Below are positions 1 through 9,035 of a DNA stretch of 64,000 bases, piece after piece. A program made the position numbers and the translations under genes. Under the pieces are notes generated by a model. The model did not search any database. It saw only the letters and a list, made by a program, of their open reading frames with translations, and was not told the DNA's origin. Position 1 is the stretch's first letter, and each line of letters starts with the position of its first letter. The stretch is from an uncultured Lachnospiraceae bacterium (GTDB lineage: Bacteria > Bacillota > Clostridia > Lachnospirales > Lachnospiraceae). The stretch lies in contig CAMNSD010000014.1 of assembly GCA_946554445.1 (NCBI GenBank), forward strand, positions 35,463 through 99,462, in the 5' to 3' direction.

Positions 1-400
1 CCATGGAATATAACTCTCCATTAATGGAAAGATATGCTTTATTTCTCTCATAATGCACATAGTCCACATTACCCTGTACCTGAGTAGTTCTGCCCGTATT
101 GTCTGTAATCTCGAGAAGCACTGTCTCTCCTACCAGGGAAGATGCCCTAAACAGGTCCATCGATGCGCTCATATTCTGCATCTGCTCCAATTCTGAGAAT
201 GTCGCGTACTGAGAAATATACTCGGTATTCGAGGTGGGTTCCAGCGGATCCTGGTATTTCATCTGTGCTACCAGAAGCTGTAAGAACGCGTCTTTGTCAA
301 GACTGTCATTACCGGTCTTCTTAGCGCTTTTGTTCGCAAGAGACGCTGCGGAATTAGACTCCACTAATTCGCCGTGCTCGACTTTCTGTACTGCTCCCAT
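1..400 (-). CDS. flgD: Flagellar hook-capping protein FlgD (3' part outside window)
   Basis: The scaffold protein caps the growing hook and guides hook subunit assembly outside the cell. The ATG is at 400 and 133 codons are visible before the window edge, so the C-terminal part is missing. The stretch around residues 35-75 contains FLQLLVAQMKYQDPLEP followed by a segment like TEYISQYATFSELEQM, which is the conserved N-terminal FlgD signature. It lies 58 bases downstream of fliK, the same order as fliK-ylxG(flgD) in Bacillus. It is almost certainly the next gene of the fla operon. Identity is secure; only completeness is unknown. Confidence 0.95.
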   Translation of the reverse strand, partial: MGAVQKVEHGELVESNSAASLANKSAKKTGNDSLDKDAFLQLLVAQMKYQDPLEPTSNTEYISQYATFSELEQMQNMSASMDLFRASSLVGETVLLEITDNTGRTTQVQGNVDYVHYERNKAYLSINGELYSM

Positions 401-458
401 ATGTCTTACTCCTTTCTGTGTTTATGTTGTTTCGCCTGTACTGTTTCATACATGCTGC

Positions 459-1961
459 CTATGCCATATAGTCCACTGTGTTGCCGTTTGCCTGCATCAT
501 CTCCACTGCGATTCTCTCGGAATCTTCCAGTTCGCTAAGGTCTTCTTCCTCACCCATCAGATCCAAGTTAATCTTCCTGGTTCCCTTCTTAGCGCTTCCC
601 TTATCCTGATCCATATTCTCCTGACCTTCAAAGGACTGGTCGCCATATGCATGGTTGGCTACTGTGACTTCCACGGCATCTACTTTGATACCCTGCTCCT
701 CAAACTGCTCTTTGAGTTGAATCATCTGTGACTCGATCACCGCACGCACCGCCTCGTTCTGCGTGGTAAACTGCGCTGTTATTGCGCCGTCTTTGGCTGC
801 GATCTGTACATTGACCGTTCCTAAGCTCGCGGGATGAAGCTGCATCTCCATCTTCTGGGTATCTTCGCTTACGTTGATCTTCATGTACTCCATGATCTGG
901 TTCATAATCTGCTCTGGCTGCGCCGCCTGATATACTGGCTGTTCCACAGGCGCTTCCGTATGCTCTACCTGTTGTAAGAGTTCCTGCAAAATGGCATTGC
1001 CCGCCGCATGATGGCCTGCAAAAGCATTTTCCTGCCCATGCTGTCCCATGTCGGAAGCCGCCTTCTCTTGCTTCACAGGTGCCTCAATCTGTATCTTAGC
1101 CGAATCTGTCACCTGCTCACTGGTACTCTTCGCCCCGCTGGCATCATCCACGGTGACTTTAATCTGCACGGTCTCGCCATCTTTCTGTACGGATACGGCA
1201 TAATCTTTCATGCCCTCCACACTCACTTCCGGCTCTTCCGTTATCTCCTGTACCGGTACCTCTGCCTGCTCTTCCTGCACCTCGGCATTCATCTGCTCTA
1301 TCAGCGCATCCAACTCTTCCTCACTCAGTCCGAGTTCTTCCTGTAATGCTCCCAGACTCTCCTCCACTGCCGCAAACAGTTCCTGCAGATTGCCATAAAG
1401 AGTTTCATTGGTCACAAGAGCCACATCATCCACGCTGTCTGTGAGATTCAATAACAGCTGTTTTAAATTAGCCGGCTCAAACAGATCTATCGCCGTCAAT
1501 CCCAGGATTTCCATGGCTTCTTCCACTTTCTCAAGCGGAATGTCCAACACATCGGCAACTTCTTCCACCAGTTCCCCGGCTTTTTCTTCCACAGTTTCCT
1601 TCGCCGCCTCTGTCCCGGTCTCCTGTGCTTCCCCTGTCACTTCCTTCTGTCCATCCTGCTCCACCTGGGTATCTGTCTTGTCAGTCCCGGTTTCCTGTCC
1701 ATTCTCGACAGCCTGTGCAGTATCGTCTTTAGGCGTGATATCCTTCGCCGGCGTACTCTCAGCCGCCCTGGTCTCCACCGTTTCCTTCGGTGCGGGCATC
1801 TGGGCTGTATTCACCTTGGCCTGTAGATTTCCGAGTTGATCGCTCATCTTGCTCATGAGTTTATCAAACCCTTCCTTCACGACTTCTTCCGTCTTCGCCG
1901 TCGTCTGGACTTTCTGGTTCGCAGTGTAAGTGAGCAGAGCATTTACATTGTTTACCGTCAT
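459..1961 (-). CDS. fliK: Flagellar hook-length control protein FliK
   Basis: FliK is secreted during hook assembly, measures hook length and switches export specificity through its C-terminal domain. The 500-residue product has a long low-complexity N-terminal and middle part rich in Glu, Thr, Val and Gln. A conserved Flg_hook domain follows at about residues 358-440, with the typical MQLHPASLGTVNV core and a following EQFEEQGIKVDAVEV segment. The N-terminal ruler part is usually poorly conserved, and here too only the C-terminal domain supports the name. The gene follows a 413-base non-coding gap after the ylxF-like gene, which is unusual inside this otherwise tight operon and holds a candidate sigma-28 promoter. 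Confidence 0.9.
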   Translation of the reverse strand: MTVNNVNALLTYTANQKVQTTAKTEEVVKEGFDKLMSKMSDQLGNLQAKVNTAQMPAPKETVETRAAESTPAKDITPKDDTAQAVENGQETGTDKTDTQVEQDGQKEVTGEAQETGTEAAKETVEEKAGELVEEVADVLDIPLEKVEEAMEILGLTAIDLFEPANLKQLLLNLTDSVDDVALVTNETLYGNLQELFAAVEESLGALQEELGLSEEELDALIEQMNAEVQEEQAEVPVQEITEEPEVSVEGMKDYAVSVQKDGETVQIKVTVDDASGAKSTSEQVTDSAKIQIEAPVKQEKAASDMGQHGQENAFAGHHAAGNAILQELLQQVEHTEAPVEQPVYQAAQPEQIMNQIMEYMKINVSEDTQKMEMQLHPASLGTVNVQIAAKDGAITAQFTTQNEAVRAVIESQMIQLKEQFEEQGIKVDAVEVTVANHAYGDQSFEGQENMDQDKGSAKKGTRKINLDLMGEEEDLSELEDSERIAVEMMQANGNTVDYMA

Positions 1962-2126
1962 TTCCTTTCTTCCTCCTTTCTTAAGTTTTCAAGGTGCTCA
2001 TGCCTTACGGCACTCTATATATAACACATGATATTCCATGTGGTATATATCTACATCTCCTACATACTTCCTGAGACATACTCATGATCCTGATATCCTG
2101 AACATCAAAGAATCACTCTGCTTATT

Positions 2127-2152
2127 ATATCGGCACTTCCTCAATATCCTTA
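2127..2152 (-). promoter_or_regulatory. Candidate sigma-28 (SigD/FliA) promoter before fliK
   Basis: On the minus strand the octamer GCCGATAT (2134-2127) is a perfect match to the sigma-28 -10 element, and TAAG (2152-2149) lies 14 bases upstream, one base off the TAAA -35 core. It sits in the 413-base gap before fliK, about 160 bases ahead of the start codon. The octamer also occurs by chance elsewhere in the window, so location and the -35 match carry the call. Confidence 0.45.
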
Positions 2153-2190
2153 TAGTATATATACAAATATATTTCAAAATAATCTAAACA

Positions 2191-2353
2191 AGAAGGCCAT
2201 GAAAACCAGCTTGAAGGAAAATTAATTTCTCAAGGAACCCCTAGAACAGCACCAGTGCTTAACGAGGTCCTTTCGAGTTTAGCATCTGCTGTGCTGTGAA
2301 AGGAGCGAAAGCGCGGTGACGGAGAAATTAATTTTCCTTCAAGCGTCCCTTCT
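2191..2353. repeat. Palindromic element with perfect 22-bp inverted arms
   Basis: CTTGAAGGAAAATTAATTTC (first 20 bases of the left arm, 2210-2231) is repeated perfectly as its reverse complement at 2322-2343. The match extends imperfectly outward (AGAAGG at 2191 against CCTTCT at 2348-2353). The roughly 90-base interior holds smaller complementary pieces such as CAGCAC and GTGCTG. It lies directly behind the stop codon of the ylxF-like gene. It could be a MITE-like insertion or a structured RNA that separates expression of the upstream and downstream parts of the fla operon. The rest of the 1962-2374 gap shows nothing but the candidate promoter. Confidence 0.7.
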
Positions 2354-2374
2354 CAAGTCCTATTACCCTTTTCT

Positions 2375-3262
2375 CTACGAATCCGGATCCATAATCTTCG
2401 TCAGTCTCGACGCAATCTCCGGATCCATGGCACCCAGGATATTACCCCTGTCCTCCGCACTCATCTGGTCCAAGATCTTAGCCGCCAAATCCAGATCGTC
2501 CGTCATAGCCTCAAAAATCGATGCCGCCTGTTTTGGCTTCATCTCAGCGTAAGCCTGTGCGTAATCCTGAATCTCCTTGTCGGTCTCCACCTGTTCCACT
2601 ACCTGCTTATACAGGTACTCCGCCGTGGTCGGATCCATGGCCTGATAGTATTTCTGGTACTCCTCCGCCCCCGGTCCGTTCTCGGCATAGATAACTTCCT
2701 CGTAAAATTCCGTCTTGATGCGTTCAAACTCTATCTGCGCATCCTCAAAGGTCTGCAGTCTCTCAACCTCCGCCCGCAGCTCATTCACTTCCTCAGAACT
2801 CGTATTGGTAGCGGACTGCAATTCTTCAATCTGCAATTCCAGATCCTTGATGTAGTCCACAGCTTCCCGCAGGCTGGTATAACCGCCATAAGATTCGGTG
2901 TCATCAGTGCTTACCACCGTATCGGCCGGCAGAATCTTATTGATCACCGGTACGTCCTTTAACACCGGCGCCAGCACGCTGGAACCGAACCCGCCCACAT
3001 CCAGCTTGATCAAAAGACAGAGGATTGCGATCCAGATAATAACAATAACGACCGTTACCAAAAATACGGATACGCCCCCCGCCTCCTCGTCCTCACTGAG
3101 TTTGGCCTCCTGCTCGGAGATTTCCTTGGCGCGCTGTTTGGCTTCCTTCTTCTGGGCCTTCCGGTCGCTCTTTATCTTATTGCGCTCTTCCTTTAGTCTC
3201 TTTTTTTCCGCTTTTTTATCTACTGGGGCTTCTTCACCCATATTTACAATTTCATTCGCCAT
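2375..3262 (-). CDS. YlxF/MotE-like flagellar membrane protein
   Basis: This 295-residue protein occupies the ylxF position between fliJ and fliK. Residues 1-58 are highly charged (Lys/Glu), a single membrane segment spans about 60-83, a coiled coil follows (about 115-170), and the last 70 residues match the MgtE N-terminal/MotE-like helical repeat, with phrases such as AASIFEAM and ILDQMSAEDRG. MotE-type proteins help stator proteins fold or target to the motor; that role here is inference. I chose the ATG at 3262 rather than an ATG at 3334: it has an AGAGGA ribosome site close upstream and overlaps the fliJ end by only 11 bases, so the two genes are probably translationally coupled. Confidence 0.75.
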   Translation of the reverse strand: MANEIVNMGEEAPVDKKAEKKRLKEERNKIKSDRKAQKKEAKQRAKEISEQEAKLSEDEEAGGVSVFLVTVVIVIIWIAILCLLIKLDVGGFGSSVLAPVLKDVPVINKILPADTVVSTDDTESYGGYTSLREAVDYIKDLELQIEELQSATNTSSEEVNELRAEVERLQTFEDAQIEFERIKTEFYEEVIYAENGPGAEEYQKYYQAMDPTTAEYLYKQVVEQVETDKEIQDYAQAYAEMKPKQAASIFEAMTDDLDLAAKILDQMSAEDRGNILGAMDPEIASRLTKIMDPDS

Positions 3263-3716
3263 TCCCATTCCTCTTTCCACGTTGTCCGTAGGTGTAGCTG
3301 GTAAGTTCGTCCACGATCTTGCCCTCGGCTGCATTCTCCTCCTGCAAGAACTGGGCTAATGCTTTCTCTTTGAGTTTCTCATGCATCTTACGTTCCTGCA
3401 TGACCTCTTTCAACTTCTCCCTGGCCTTCTCAAGTACTTCCTCGGCCTTCTTGACCTGCTTTTTCTGCTCCTCGATCCTGTCATCCATAACCCGCAGGGC
3501 ATTTCTGTTGTCCCGCAGATCATTGACATTGAGAGCCTTGCTGCGCATTCGTCTGCCTTCCTCAAAGTAGGCTTCTTTGCGGTCTTTAAATTTCTGAAGC
3601 CGCTCCTCCTCCTCATTCAGCCACATCTGCGCCCTGCCCACTTCCATCTTCGCCTGGGTTTCAAGCTGATATTTAATATTCAGGATACTCTGCATCCTGT
3701 ACCGGAACTTTGCCAT
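3252..3716 (-). CDS. fliJ: Flagellar export chaperone/adaptor FliJ
   Basis: FliJ is the central coiled-coil stalk of the flagellar export ATPase and escorts substrates to the export gate. The 154-residue product is almost entirely helical and charged. It begins MAKFRYRMQSILNIK, the usual start of Gram-positive FliJ, and continues with long heptads (EEVLEKAREKLKEVMQERK). Length is typical. It lies 53 bases behind fliI, in the canonical order. Sequence conservation in FliJ is low, so the position in the operon adds much of the confidence. Confidence 0.88.
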   Translation of the reverse strand: MAKFRYRMQSILNIKYQLETQAKMEVGRAQMWLNEEEERLQKFKDRKEAYFEEGRRMRSKALNVNDLRDNRNALRVMDDRIEEQKKQVKKAEEVLEKAREKLKEVMQERKMHEKLKEKALAQFLQEENAAEGKIVDELTSYTYGQRGKRNGNGE

Positions 3717-3769
3717 GGCCGGTCACCTCATCTTTACCTTTTATCGTCCGGCTCGGACAAAGGCTTTTT

Positions 3770-5080
3770 CTAGCTTTCCGCAAAGAGTTCCCGCAGCATA
3801 TCCACAGATTCCTCATAGCTGTATTTGGAATCCACATCCTGCATCAGGAAATCATTGACCGCCTCGATCTTCTCAATGGCGTAATCTATGTTGCGGTTGC
3901 TGCCGCTCTTATAGGCGCCGATATTGATCAAATCCTCCGCCTCATTATAGGTAGCCAGCACATTCTTTAATTTGCCGGCAAGCATTTTATGTTCTTTATC
4001 CACAATCTGGCTCATACATCTGGAAATACTCTGCAGGACATCGATCGCCGGATAATGATTCTGATGGGCCAGCTTTCTGTTCAACATAATATGACCATCC
4101 AAAATACTTCTGGCCGTATCCGTGATGGGCTCATTCATATCATCACCGTCCACCAGCACGGTATAAAGTCCCGTGATAGAACCCACGCTAGCGCACCCTG
4201 CACGCTCCAAGAGCCTTGGCATCTCCGAGTACACACTGGGCGGATAGCCCCTGGATACCGGCGGTTCCCCGCTGGCAAGCCCGATTTCCCTCTGTGCCAT
4301 GGAAAAACGCGTCAGGGAGTCCATCATCAACAGGACGTCCTTGCCCTGATCCCTGAAATATTCTGCGATCGCGCAGGCTGTCTTGGCCGCCTTATTCCTC
4401 TCTAAGGCCGACTTATCCGAGGTAGCCACTACCACCACGGACCGGCGCATACCCTCTTCGCCCAGATCCCGCTCCACAAACTCGCGCACCTCTCTGCCGC
4501 GCTCGCCAATAAGGGCTATCACATTGATATCCGCTTTGGTATTGCGGGCAAACATGCCCATCAACGTGGACTTTCCAACGCCGGAACCGGCAAAGATGCC
4601 GATACGCTGACCTTTTCCCACCGTCATCAGCCCATCAATGGCTTTGACGCCCAAAGGCAGCACATCCGCAATAATCTTCCTACTCATAGCATCCGGCGGC
4701 TGCGCCTCCACACTATAAGGAACGCCTGGCATATATTCTCCGTCAAGCCGTCCCAAGCCGTCCAGCACCTTTCCCAATAAGTCATCGCCCACCGGCACTG
4801 TCAGGGGATTGCCCGTATTCTCTACGATACACCCCAGACCAATCCCATCGGTATTGTCACAGGGCATCAGAAGTGTCCTGCGATCCTTAAAGCCCACTAC
4901 CTCCGCTGTGATCGGCGGATAGTCTCCCACCGGATAAATCAGGCACAAATCTCCCAGCTTCGCTTCCGGTCCGGCAGACTCGATCGTGAGACCAACCACA
5001 TTTTCCACCTTGCCCATTTTCCTGAAAAAGGTTTCGTCCGATATGCTGCTGTATTTATAAAAGTTAATTGCTTTCTTCAT
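3770..5080 (-). CDS. fliI: Flagellum-specific export ATPase FliI
   Basis: FliI is the hexameric ATPase at the cytoplasmic base of the flagellar type III export apparatus. It is related to the F1-ATPase beta subunit. The 436-residue protein has Walker A GSGVGKST at about residues 163-170, Walker B around LLMMDSLTR at about 248-256, and the following SMAQREIGLASGEPP signature typical of FliI and injectisome ATPases. Length is typical. It is followed by fliJ and preceded by fliH, its regulator, 36 bases upstream. Confidence 0.97.
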   Translation of the reverse strand: MKKAINFYKYSSISDETFFRKMGKVENVVGLTIESAGPEAKLGDLCLIYPVGDYPPITAEVVGFKDRRTLLMPCDNTDGIGLGCIVENTGNPLTVPVGDDLLGKVLDGLGRLDGEYMPGVPYSVEAQPPDAMSRKIIADVLPLGVKAIDGLMTVGKGQRIGIFAGSGVGKSTLMGMFARNTKADINVIALIGERGREVREFVERDLGEEGMRRSVVVVATSDKSALERNKAAKTACAIAEYFRDQGKDVLLMMDSLTRFSMAQREIGLASGEPPVSRGYPPSVYSEMPRLLERAGCASVGSITGLYTVLVDGDDMNEPITDTARSILDGHIMLNRKLAHQNHYPAIDVLQSISRCMSQIVDKEHKMLAGKLKNVLATYNEAEDLINIGAYKSGSNRNIDYAIEKIEAVNDFLMQDVDSKYSYEESVDMLRELFAES

Positions 5081-5116
5081 GATCGGCTCTCTGCTTCTTG
5101 CTCTGTCTTTTCAGTC

Positions 5117-5998
5117 TTATTCTATCTTTTCAAAAGATAACACACGTAATTTCTTTGTCAGTTCTTCCAGCTGCGTGCCAATGCCGCAGTCAAAAATGCC
5201 TCCGTCCGTCTCGATCAGGCAGTCGCCTTTGGCAAGGGCTATATCTTCAATGATCTCTATCAGCCCCCGGCCGGCTACCGCGCCCTCCACAAGCGCCTGC
5301 TTCTGCATATTGACGTAGGGATAATCTTCCGCAGAAACATGTACGATAAAAGTCCTGCTGCTCTCCACCTTCCGCAGAGTGGAATCTATCAGATGCACCA
5401 GGATATCTCTGTTATCCGCCAGATCCACATGAAAGATATGATTGTAGACGGCTGTGATCGTATCAATGAACTCGGGTTCAAGATCCTCCACGAGTTGACT
5501 ATATTCTGCTTCTAACTGACGCTTTTCTTCCGCCAAGTCTTGTTTCATCCCATCCGCCTCGGCAAGCCCCTGTTGATATCCCTCATTATATCCCTGCTTG
5601 CTGGCTTCATCCCTTGCCTGCCTGCGCTGCGCCTCAATCTCCGCCTGCGCATTCCGGATCATCTCATCGGCCTGCGCCTGCGCATCGTCAAGTATTTCCT
5701 GAGCCTGTGCCCTGATGGCCTCCAGATCCGGTCCTGTCTCCTCAGGCGCCGCCTTGATCACATTACTCCTATCACCATCGGCAAAGAGCGCATCTATCTC
5801 CTCGCCGCCCAATCCGCTGACAAACTCAGCTGCCTCTCCTTCTTCCTCCCCATCATACTGGGGAACGGCGTTCTCATTCGTCCGGCGCAGCGTCTCCCAC
5901 TGGGCAATCCGCTCTTCCAGCCGGACATTACTGTCCACCACACATTTATCTTCATCGGATACCTTTACCCAAAAAGATTTAAACACATTCTTAGACAA
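5117..5998 (-). CDS. fliH: Flagellar export ATPase regulator FliH
   Basis: FliH binds FliI, keeps it inactive until needed and tethers it to the C-ring. The central part (residues about 85-160) is a long coiled coil rich in Ala, Gln and Glu. A C-terminal FliH/VATPase-E domain contains VHVSAEDYPYVN and ends in VLSFEKIE. I place the start at the TTG at 5998, giving 293 residues. It follows GGAGGTGA with 8 bases of spacing and overlaps the fliG stop by 8 bases. An in-frame ATG at 6031 would lie inside fliG and lacks such a site. Confidence 0.88.
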   Translation of the reverse strand: MSKNVFKSFWVKVSDEDKCVVDSNVRLEERIAQWETLRRTNENAVPQYDGEEEGEAAEFVSGLGGEEIDALFADGDRSNVIKAAPEETGPDLEAIRAQAQEILDDAQAQADEMIRNAQAEIEAQRRQARDEASKQGYNEGYQQGLAEADGMKQDLAEEKRQLEAEYSQLVEDLEPEFIDTITAVYNHIFHVDLADNRDILVHLIDSTLRKVESSRTFIVHVSAEDYPYVNMQKQALVEGAVAGRGLIEIIEDIALAKGDCLIETDGGIFDCGIGTQLEELTKKLRVLSFEKIE

Positions 5999-7010
5999 TG
6001 ATCTCGTCACCTCCACCTCTGGAGATAACAATTTCTGCAGAGTCTTCCAGCTTCCTGATGATATTTACGATCTTCTGCTGCGCTTCCTCCACATCCTTCA
6101 TACGCACAGGGCCCATGAATTCCATATCTTCCTTGATCATTACTGCCAAACGCTTGGAGAGGTTGTTAAAGATTGCATTCTGCACTTCCTCATTAGATCC
6201 CTTCAGCGCGATTGCCAGGTCGCTGTTATCCACGTCACGCAGCACACGCTGGATCGCACGGTCGTCCAAAAGCAGGATATCTTCGAAGACGAACATCTTC
6301 TTCCTGATCTCGTCCGCCAGTTCCGGCTCTTCGATTTCCAAAGTCTCCATGATATGCTTCTCTGTACCACGGTCTACTGTATTCAAAATCTCCACGACTG
6401 CGTCCACGCCGCCGATGATCGTGTAATCCTGATTTACCAGGCTTGACAGCTTTGATTCCAATACTTTCTCCACTTCCTTGATCACATCCGGACTCGTACG
6501 GTCCATCACTGCAATACGCTTCGCTACATCGGCCTGTCTGTCCGGCGGTAATGCCGAGACGATGATCGCTGCCTGAGCTGCCGATAAATAAGACAGGATC
6601 AATGCAATGGTCTGCGGATGTTCGTCCTGAATAAAGTTCAGAAGCTGCGCCGCATCCGTCTTCCTGATAAACTCGAAAGGCTTTACCTGCAGAGACGCTG
6701 TCAGCTTGCCAATCACATCCATAGCTTTCTCGGCGCCAAAAGACTTCTCCAGCAGTTCCTTCGCATAGTTGATACCGCCCTCCGCGATATACTGCTGCGC
6801 CAGACACACCTGGTAGAACTCATTGACCACTTCATCCTTGACCTGCGGTGTGATACTTCTGGTATTCGCTATCTCCAATGTTAATTCTTCTATTTCATCT
6901 TCTTTCAGATGTTTAAAGATCGCCGCAGACTTCTCCGGCCCCAGCGCGATCATCAAAATAGCCGCTTTTTGTAGTCCGCCTATCTTCTCATCAGATGACT
7001 TTGCCGCCAT
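5991..7010 (-). CDS. fliG: Flagellar motor switch protein FliG
   Basis: FliG sits on the cytoplasmic face of the MS ring and transmits torque from the stator. The 339-residue product shows the N-terminal FliF-binding domain, the middle EHPQ motif (EHPQTIALILSYL, about residues 130-142), and the C-terminal torque helix region with the conserved charged run LLDDRAIQRVLRDVDNSDL. Length is standard. It starts 5 bases after fliF ends, and its last codons carry the ribosome site of fliH, implying coupled translation across fliF-fliG-fliH. Confidence 0.97.
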   Translation of the reverse strand: MAAKSSDEKIGGLQKAAILMIALGPEKSAAIFKHLKEDEIEELTLEIANTRSITPQVKDEVVNEFYQVCLAQQYIAEGGINYAKELLEKSFGAEKAMDVIGKLTASLQVKPFEFIRKTDAAQLLNFIQDEHPQTIALILSYLSAAQAAIIVSALPPDRQADVAKRIAVMDRTSPDVIKEVEKVLESKLSSLVNQDYTIIGGVDAVVEILNTVDRGTEKHIMETLEIEEPELADEIRKKMFVFEDILLLDDRAIQRVLRDVDNSDLAIALKGSNEEVQNAIFNNLSKRLAVMIKEDMEFMGPVRMKDVEEAQQKIVNIIRKLEDSAEIVISRGGGDEIIV

Positions 7011-7015
7011 TTATA

Positions 7016-8620
7016 CTACCCCCAGTCCTCGTTTAACCAGTTGCGCAGCAGATTGGCTGCCGCTTCCGGATTTTCTTCCACGAACTTATTGACAAGACGT
7101 TTCTCTTCGCTCTCATTCTCAGAAGAGATCTCCTCAAGCTGTACCGTGGACTGTAACAATGTCTCCACAGACAGTTCCTCTTCTTCCTCCTCGTGCTTCT
7201 CGCCCTTCATACTCCTGAGAACCACAAACGCAAGTAACGCCAGGATCACTATGATCAGCACGATCTGCAGAATGTCCGTAGCCGTGATGCCAGAGCCTTC
7301 TGCATCAAAGAAAAGATTTTCACTGTATGCTACCAATGTTATATTATCTGTGGCAATGCCCGTCGCATTTGACACCGCCGCATAGAACGACTCATCTACC
7401 TCTATTCTGGTTCGTTCTTTGTTGGCCAGCTTATATTCCTCCCAGGTGACACCATCCAGAAGTCCCTGTGTCTCTACATCTTCCTCCCGGATCACATTGT
7501 ACTGGATCAGGGATGCCGCCAGGGAAGACGAACCATAATTGATCACGCCCGCCGGCGTCTCCTTGGTAATGATCTCCTCATTGGGCAGATAATCCCTGGA
7601 TTCCTCGGTGACCGTGGAAGAAGAATTGGTGTTATCTTCCAGCACGTAAGTGCTATCATCATCGTTGGAATCCGTGCCCGGTATCCCGCTCACACCACTG
7701 TTATTCTCAGACGCATAGACATCCTCATGGCTTAAGACACCCTCTGTCCGTCCATCCGGCGCCGAATAGGTGTGGCTCGTTTTTTTCTCAACTGCAAAGT
7801 CCAGCACCAGATTGGGAGAAACCTCCACATTATCAAACTCGTTCGTGCCCAGGATCACCCGACGCACGTTATTGATCATATTCTTCTCCGCTTCGCTCTT
7901 CACGGACAGCTGGGACGTGGCCATACCAGACGTACTGAAATTATCTTCCCCCGTAAAGAGCATGTTGCCTTCCGTATCCATGATCACGATATTATTGGTG
8001 GTCTCATTGCCCATGGAAGTCGCCACGGCGCGCGCCAAATAGGCCGCGCTCTCCTGCGAGAACTCGTCCTTTAATTCTAATAGAATCCATGCAGAGGACT
8101 CCTCTTCCTGGGCAATCAGCGTACCGGTATCCTCCGGGATATTCAAGGTCACAAAAGCGCTCTTGATCGCTGTAAACTTGGAGATCACATCGTTCTCCAG
8201 CCTTTTTTCAAGATATACTACATATTTCTTCTGTTTGTCTGATTCAGTAGTGGAAAAGCTGCCGTCCGTCACATTATTGATGCCATAGCTGGCCGCCTGA
8301 ATATTGTTGGCGCCAAGCAAAAGATTTGCATCAGAGATCTGATCCGCCAGAATCCTTATCACCAATCCATCGTCTGAGATCTCGTATGTAAGTTCTTCCC
8401 CATCCAACAGATCCCGCACTTCCGCTGCTTCCTTGGTCGTCTCACATTCCCGAAGCAACACGTACTGCGGTTTGGTCAGCATTGATACTATGATCACGAT
8501 GGCCAGGATCACAACTGCAATGATGCCAATGATCAGCGTCTTCTGCTTCGCGGTGAACCTGTTCCACCATTCCATTATCTTATTTCCAAATTCTTTTAAT
8601 TTGTCTACTAATTTATCCAC
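7016..8620 (-). CDS. fliF: Flagellar MS-ring protein FliF
   Basis: FliF forms the membrane MS ring that seeds basal body assembly. The 534-residue protein has two membrane segments, at about residues 25-47 (TLIIGIIAVVILAIVII) and about 450-470 (DILQIVLIIVILALLAFVVL). Periplasm-equivalent ring-building domains with the ENDVISKFTAIKSAFVTLNI type segment lie between them. An acidic cytoplasmic tail ends in AANLLRNWLNEDWG, the FliG-binding peptide. Order and length are typical of Firmicutes. fliE lies 44 bases upstream. Confidence 0.96.
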   Translation of the reverse strand: MDKLVDKLKEFGNKIMEWWNRFTAKQKTLIIGIIAVVILAIVIIVSMLTKPQYVLLRECETTKEAAEVRDLLDGEELTYEISDDGLVIRILADQISDANLLLGANNIQAASYGINNVTDGSFSTTESDKQKKYVVYLEKRLENDVISKFTAIKSAFVTLNIPEDTGTLIAQEEESSAWILLELKDEFSQESAAYLARAVATSMGNETTNNIVIMDTEGNMLFTGEDNFSTSGMATSQLSVKSEAEKNMINNVRRVILGTNEFDNVEVSPNLVLDFAVEKKTSHTYSAPDGRTEGVLSHEDVYASENNSGVSGIPGTDSNDDDSTYVLEDNTNSSSTVTEESRDYLPNEEIITKETPAGVINYGSSSLAASLIQYNVIREEDVETQGLLDGVTWEEYKLANKERTRIEVDESFYAAVSNATGIATDNITLVAYSENLFFDAEGSGITATDILQIVLIIVILALLAFVVLRSMKGEKHEEEEEELSVETLLQSTVQLEEISSENESEEKRLVNKFVEENPEAAANLLRNWLNEDWG

Positions 8621-8664
8621 AGCAACTCGTTCTCCTTCAGTATCTCCCTCTTACACGCTAAATA

Positions 8665-8991
8665 CTAGACCTGCATCTGGATAAGTTCTTTGTATGCTTC
8701 CATCAACTTATCCCTGATAGCGACCGTATACTGCAGCGCCGTGGAAGCCTTCTGCAGAGCAATACTGAGATCGTGGGTGTTCTCGGTCTCTCCCAACGCC
8801 CATTTAATCTCTTCATTCTCCGCATCAGACAGATAATTATTCGTGGTGTTCAAATTGTCGATTGCGGTATGTAACAAACTATCAAAACCATTGTCCGTAT
8901 ATGTCTCCGTCCGGGTGGTAGGCGCCGACTTGGCTGCCTCCTTAACTGCTCCCGATGTCACATTATACAGTGCCGTGATATCTAAAGCCAT
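8665..8991 (-). CDS. fliE: Flagellar hook-basal body protein FliE
   Basis: FliE connects the MS ring to the rod. The 108-residue product has the conserved C-terminal helical part LQKASTALQYTVAIRDKL followed by the EAYKELIQMQV ending that defines the family. The N-terminus is less conserved. It lies 44 bases before fliF and behind flgC, as in Bacillus. Confidence 0.95.
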   Translation of the reverse strand: MALDITALYNVTSGAVKEAAKSAPTTRTETYTDNGFDSLLHTAIDNLNTTNNYLSDAENEEIKWALGETENTHDLSIALQKASTALQYTVAIRDKLMEAYKELIQMQV

Positions 8992-9035
8992 ATCTCTTCC
9001 TCCAATGTTTCGTTATCTTCTTATCAATCTTCTTA

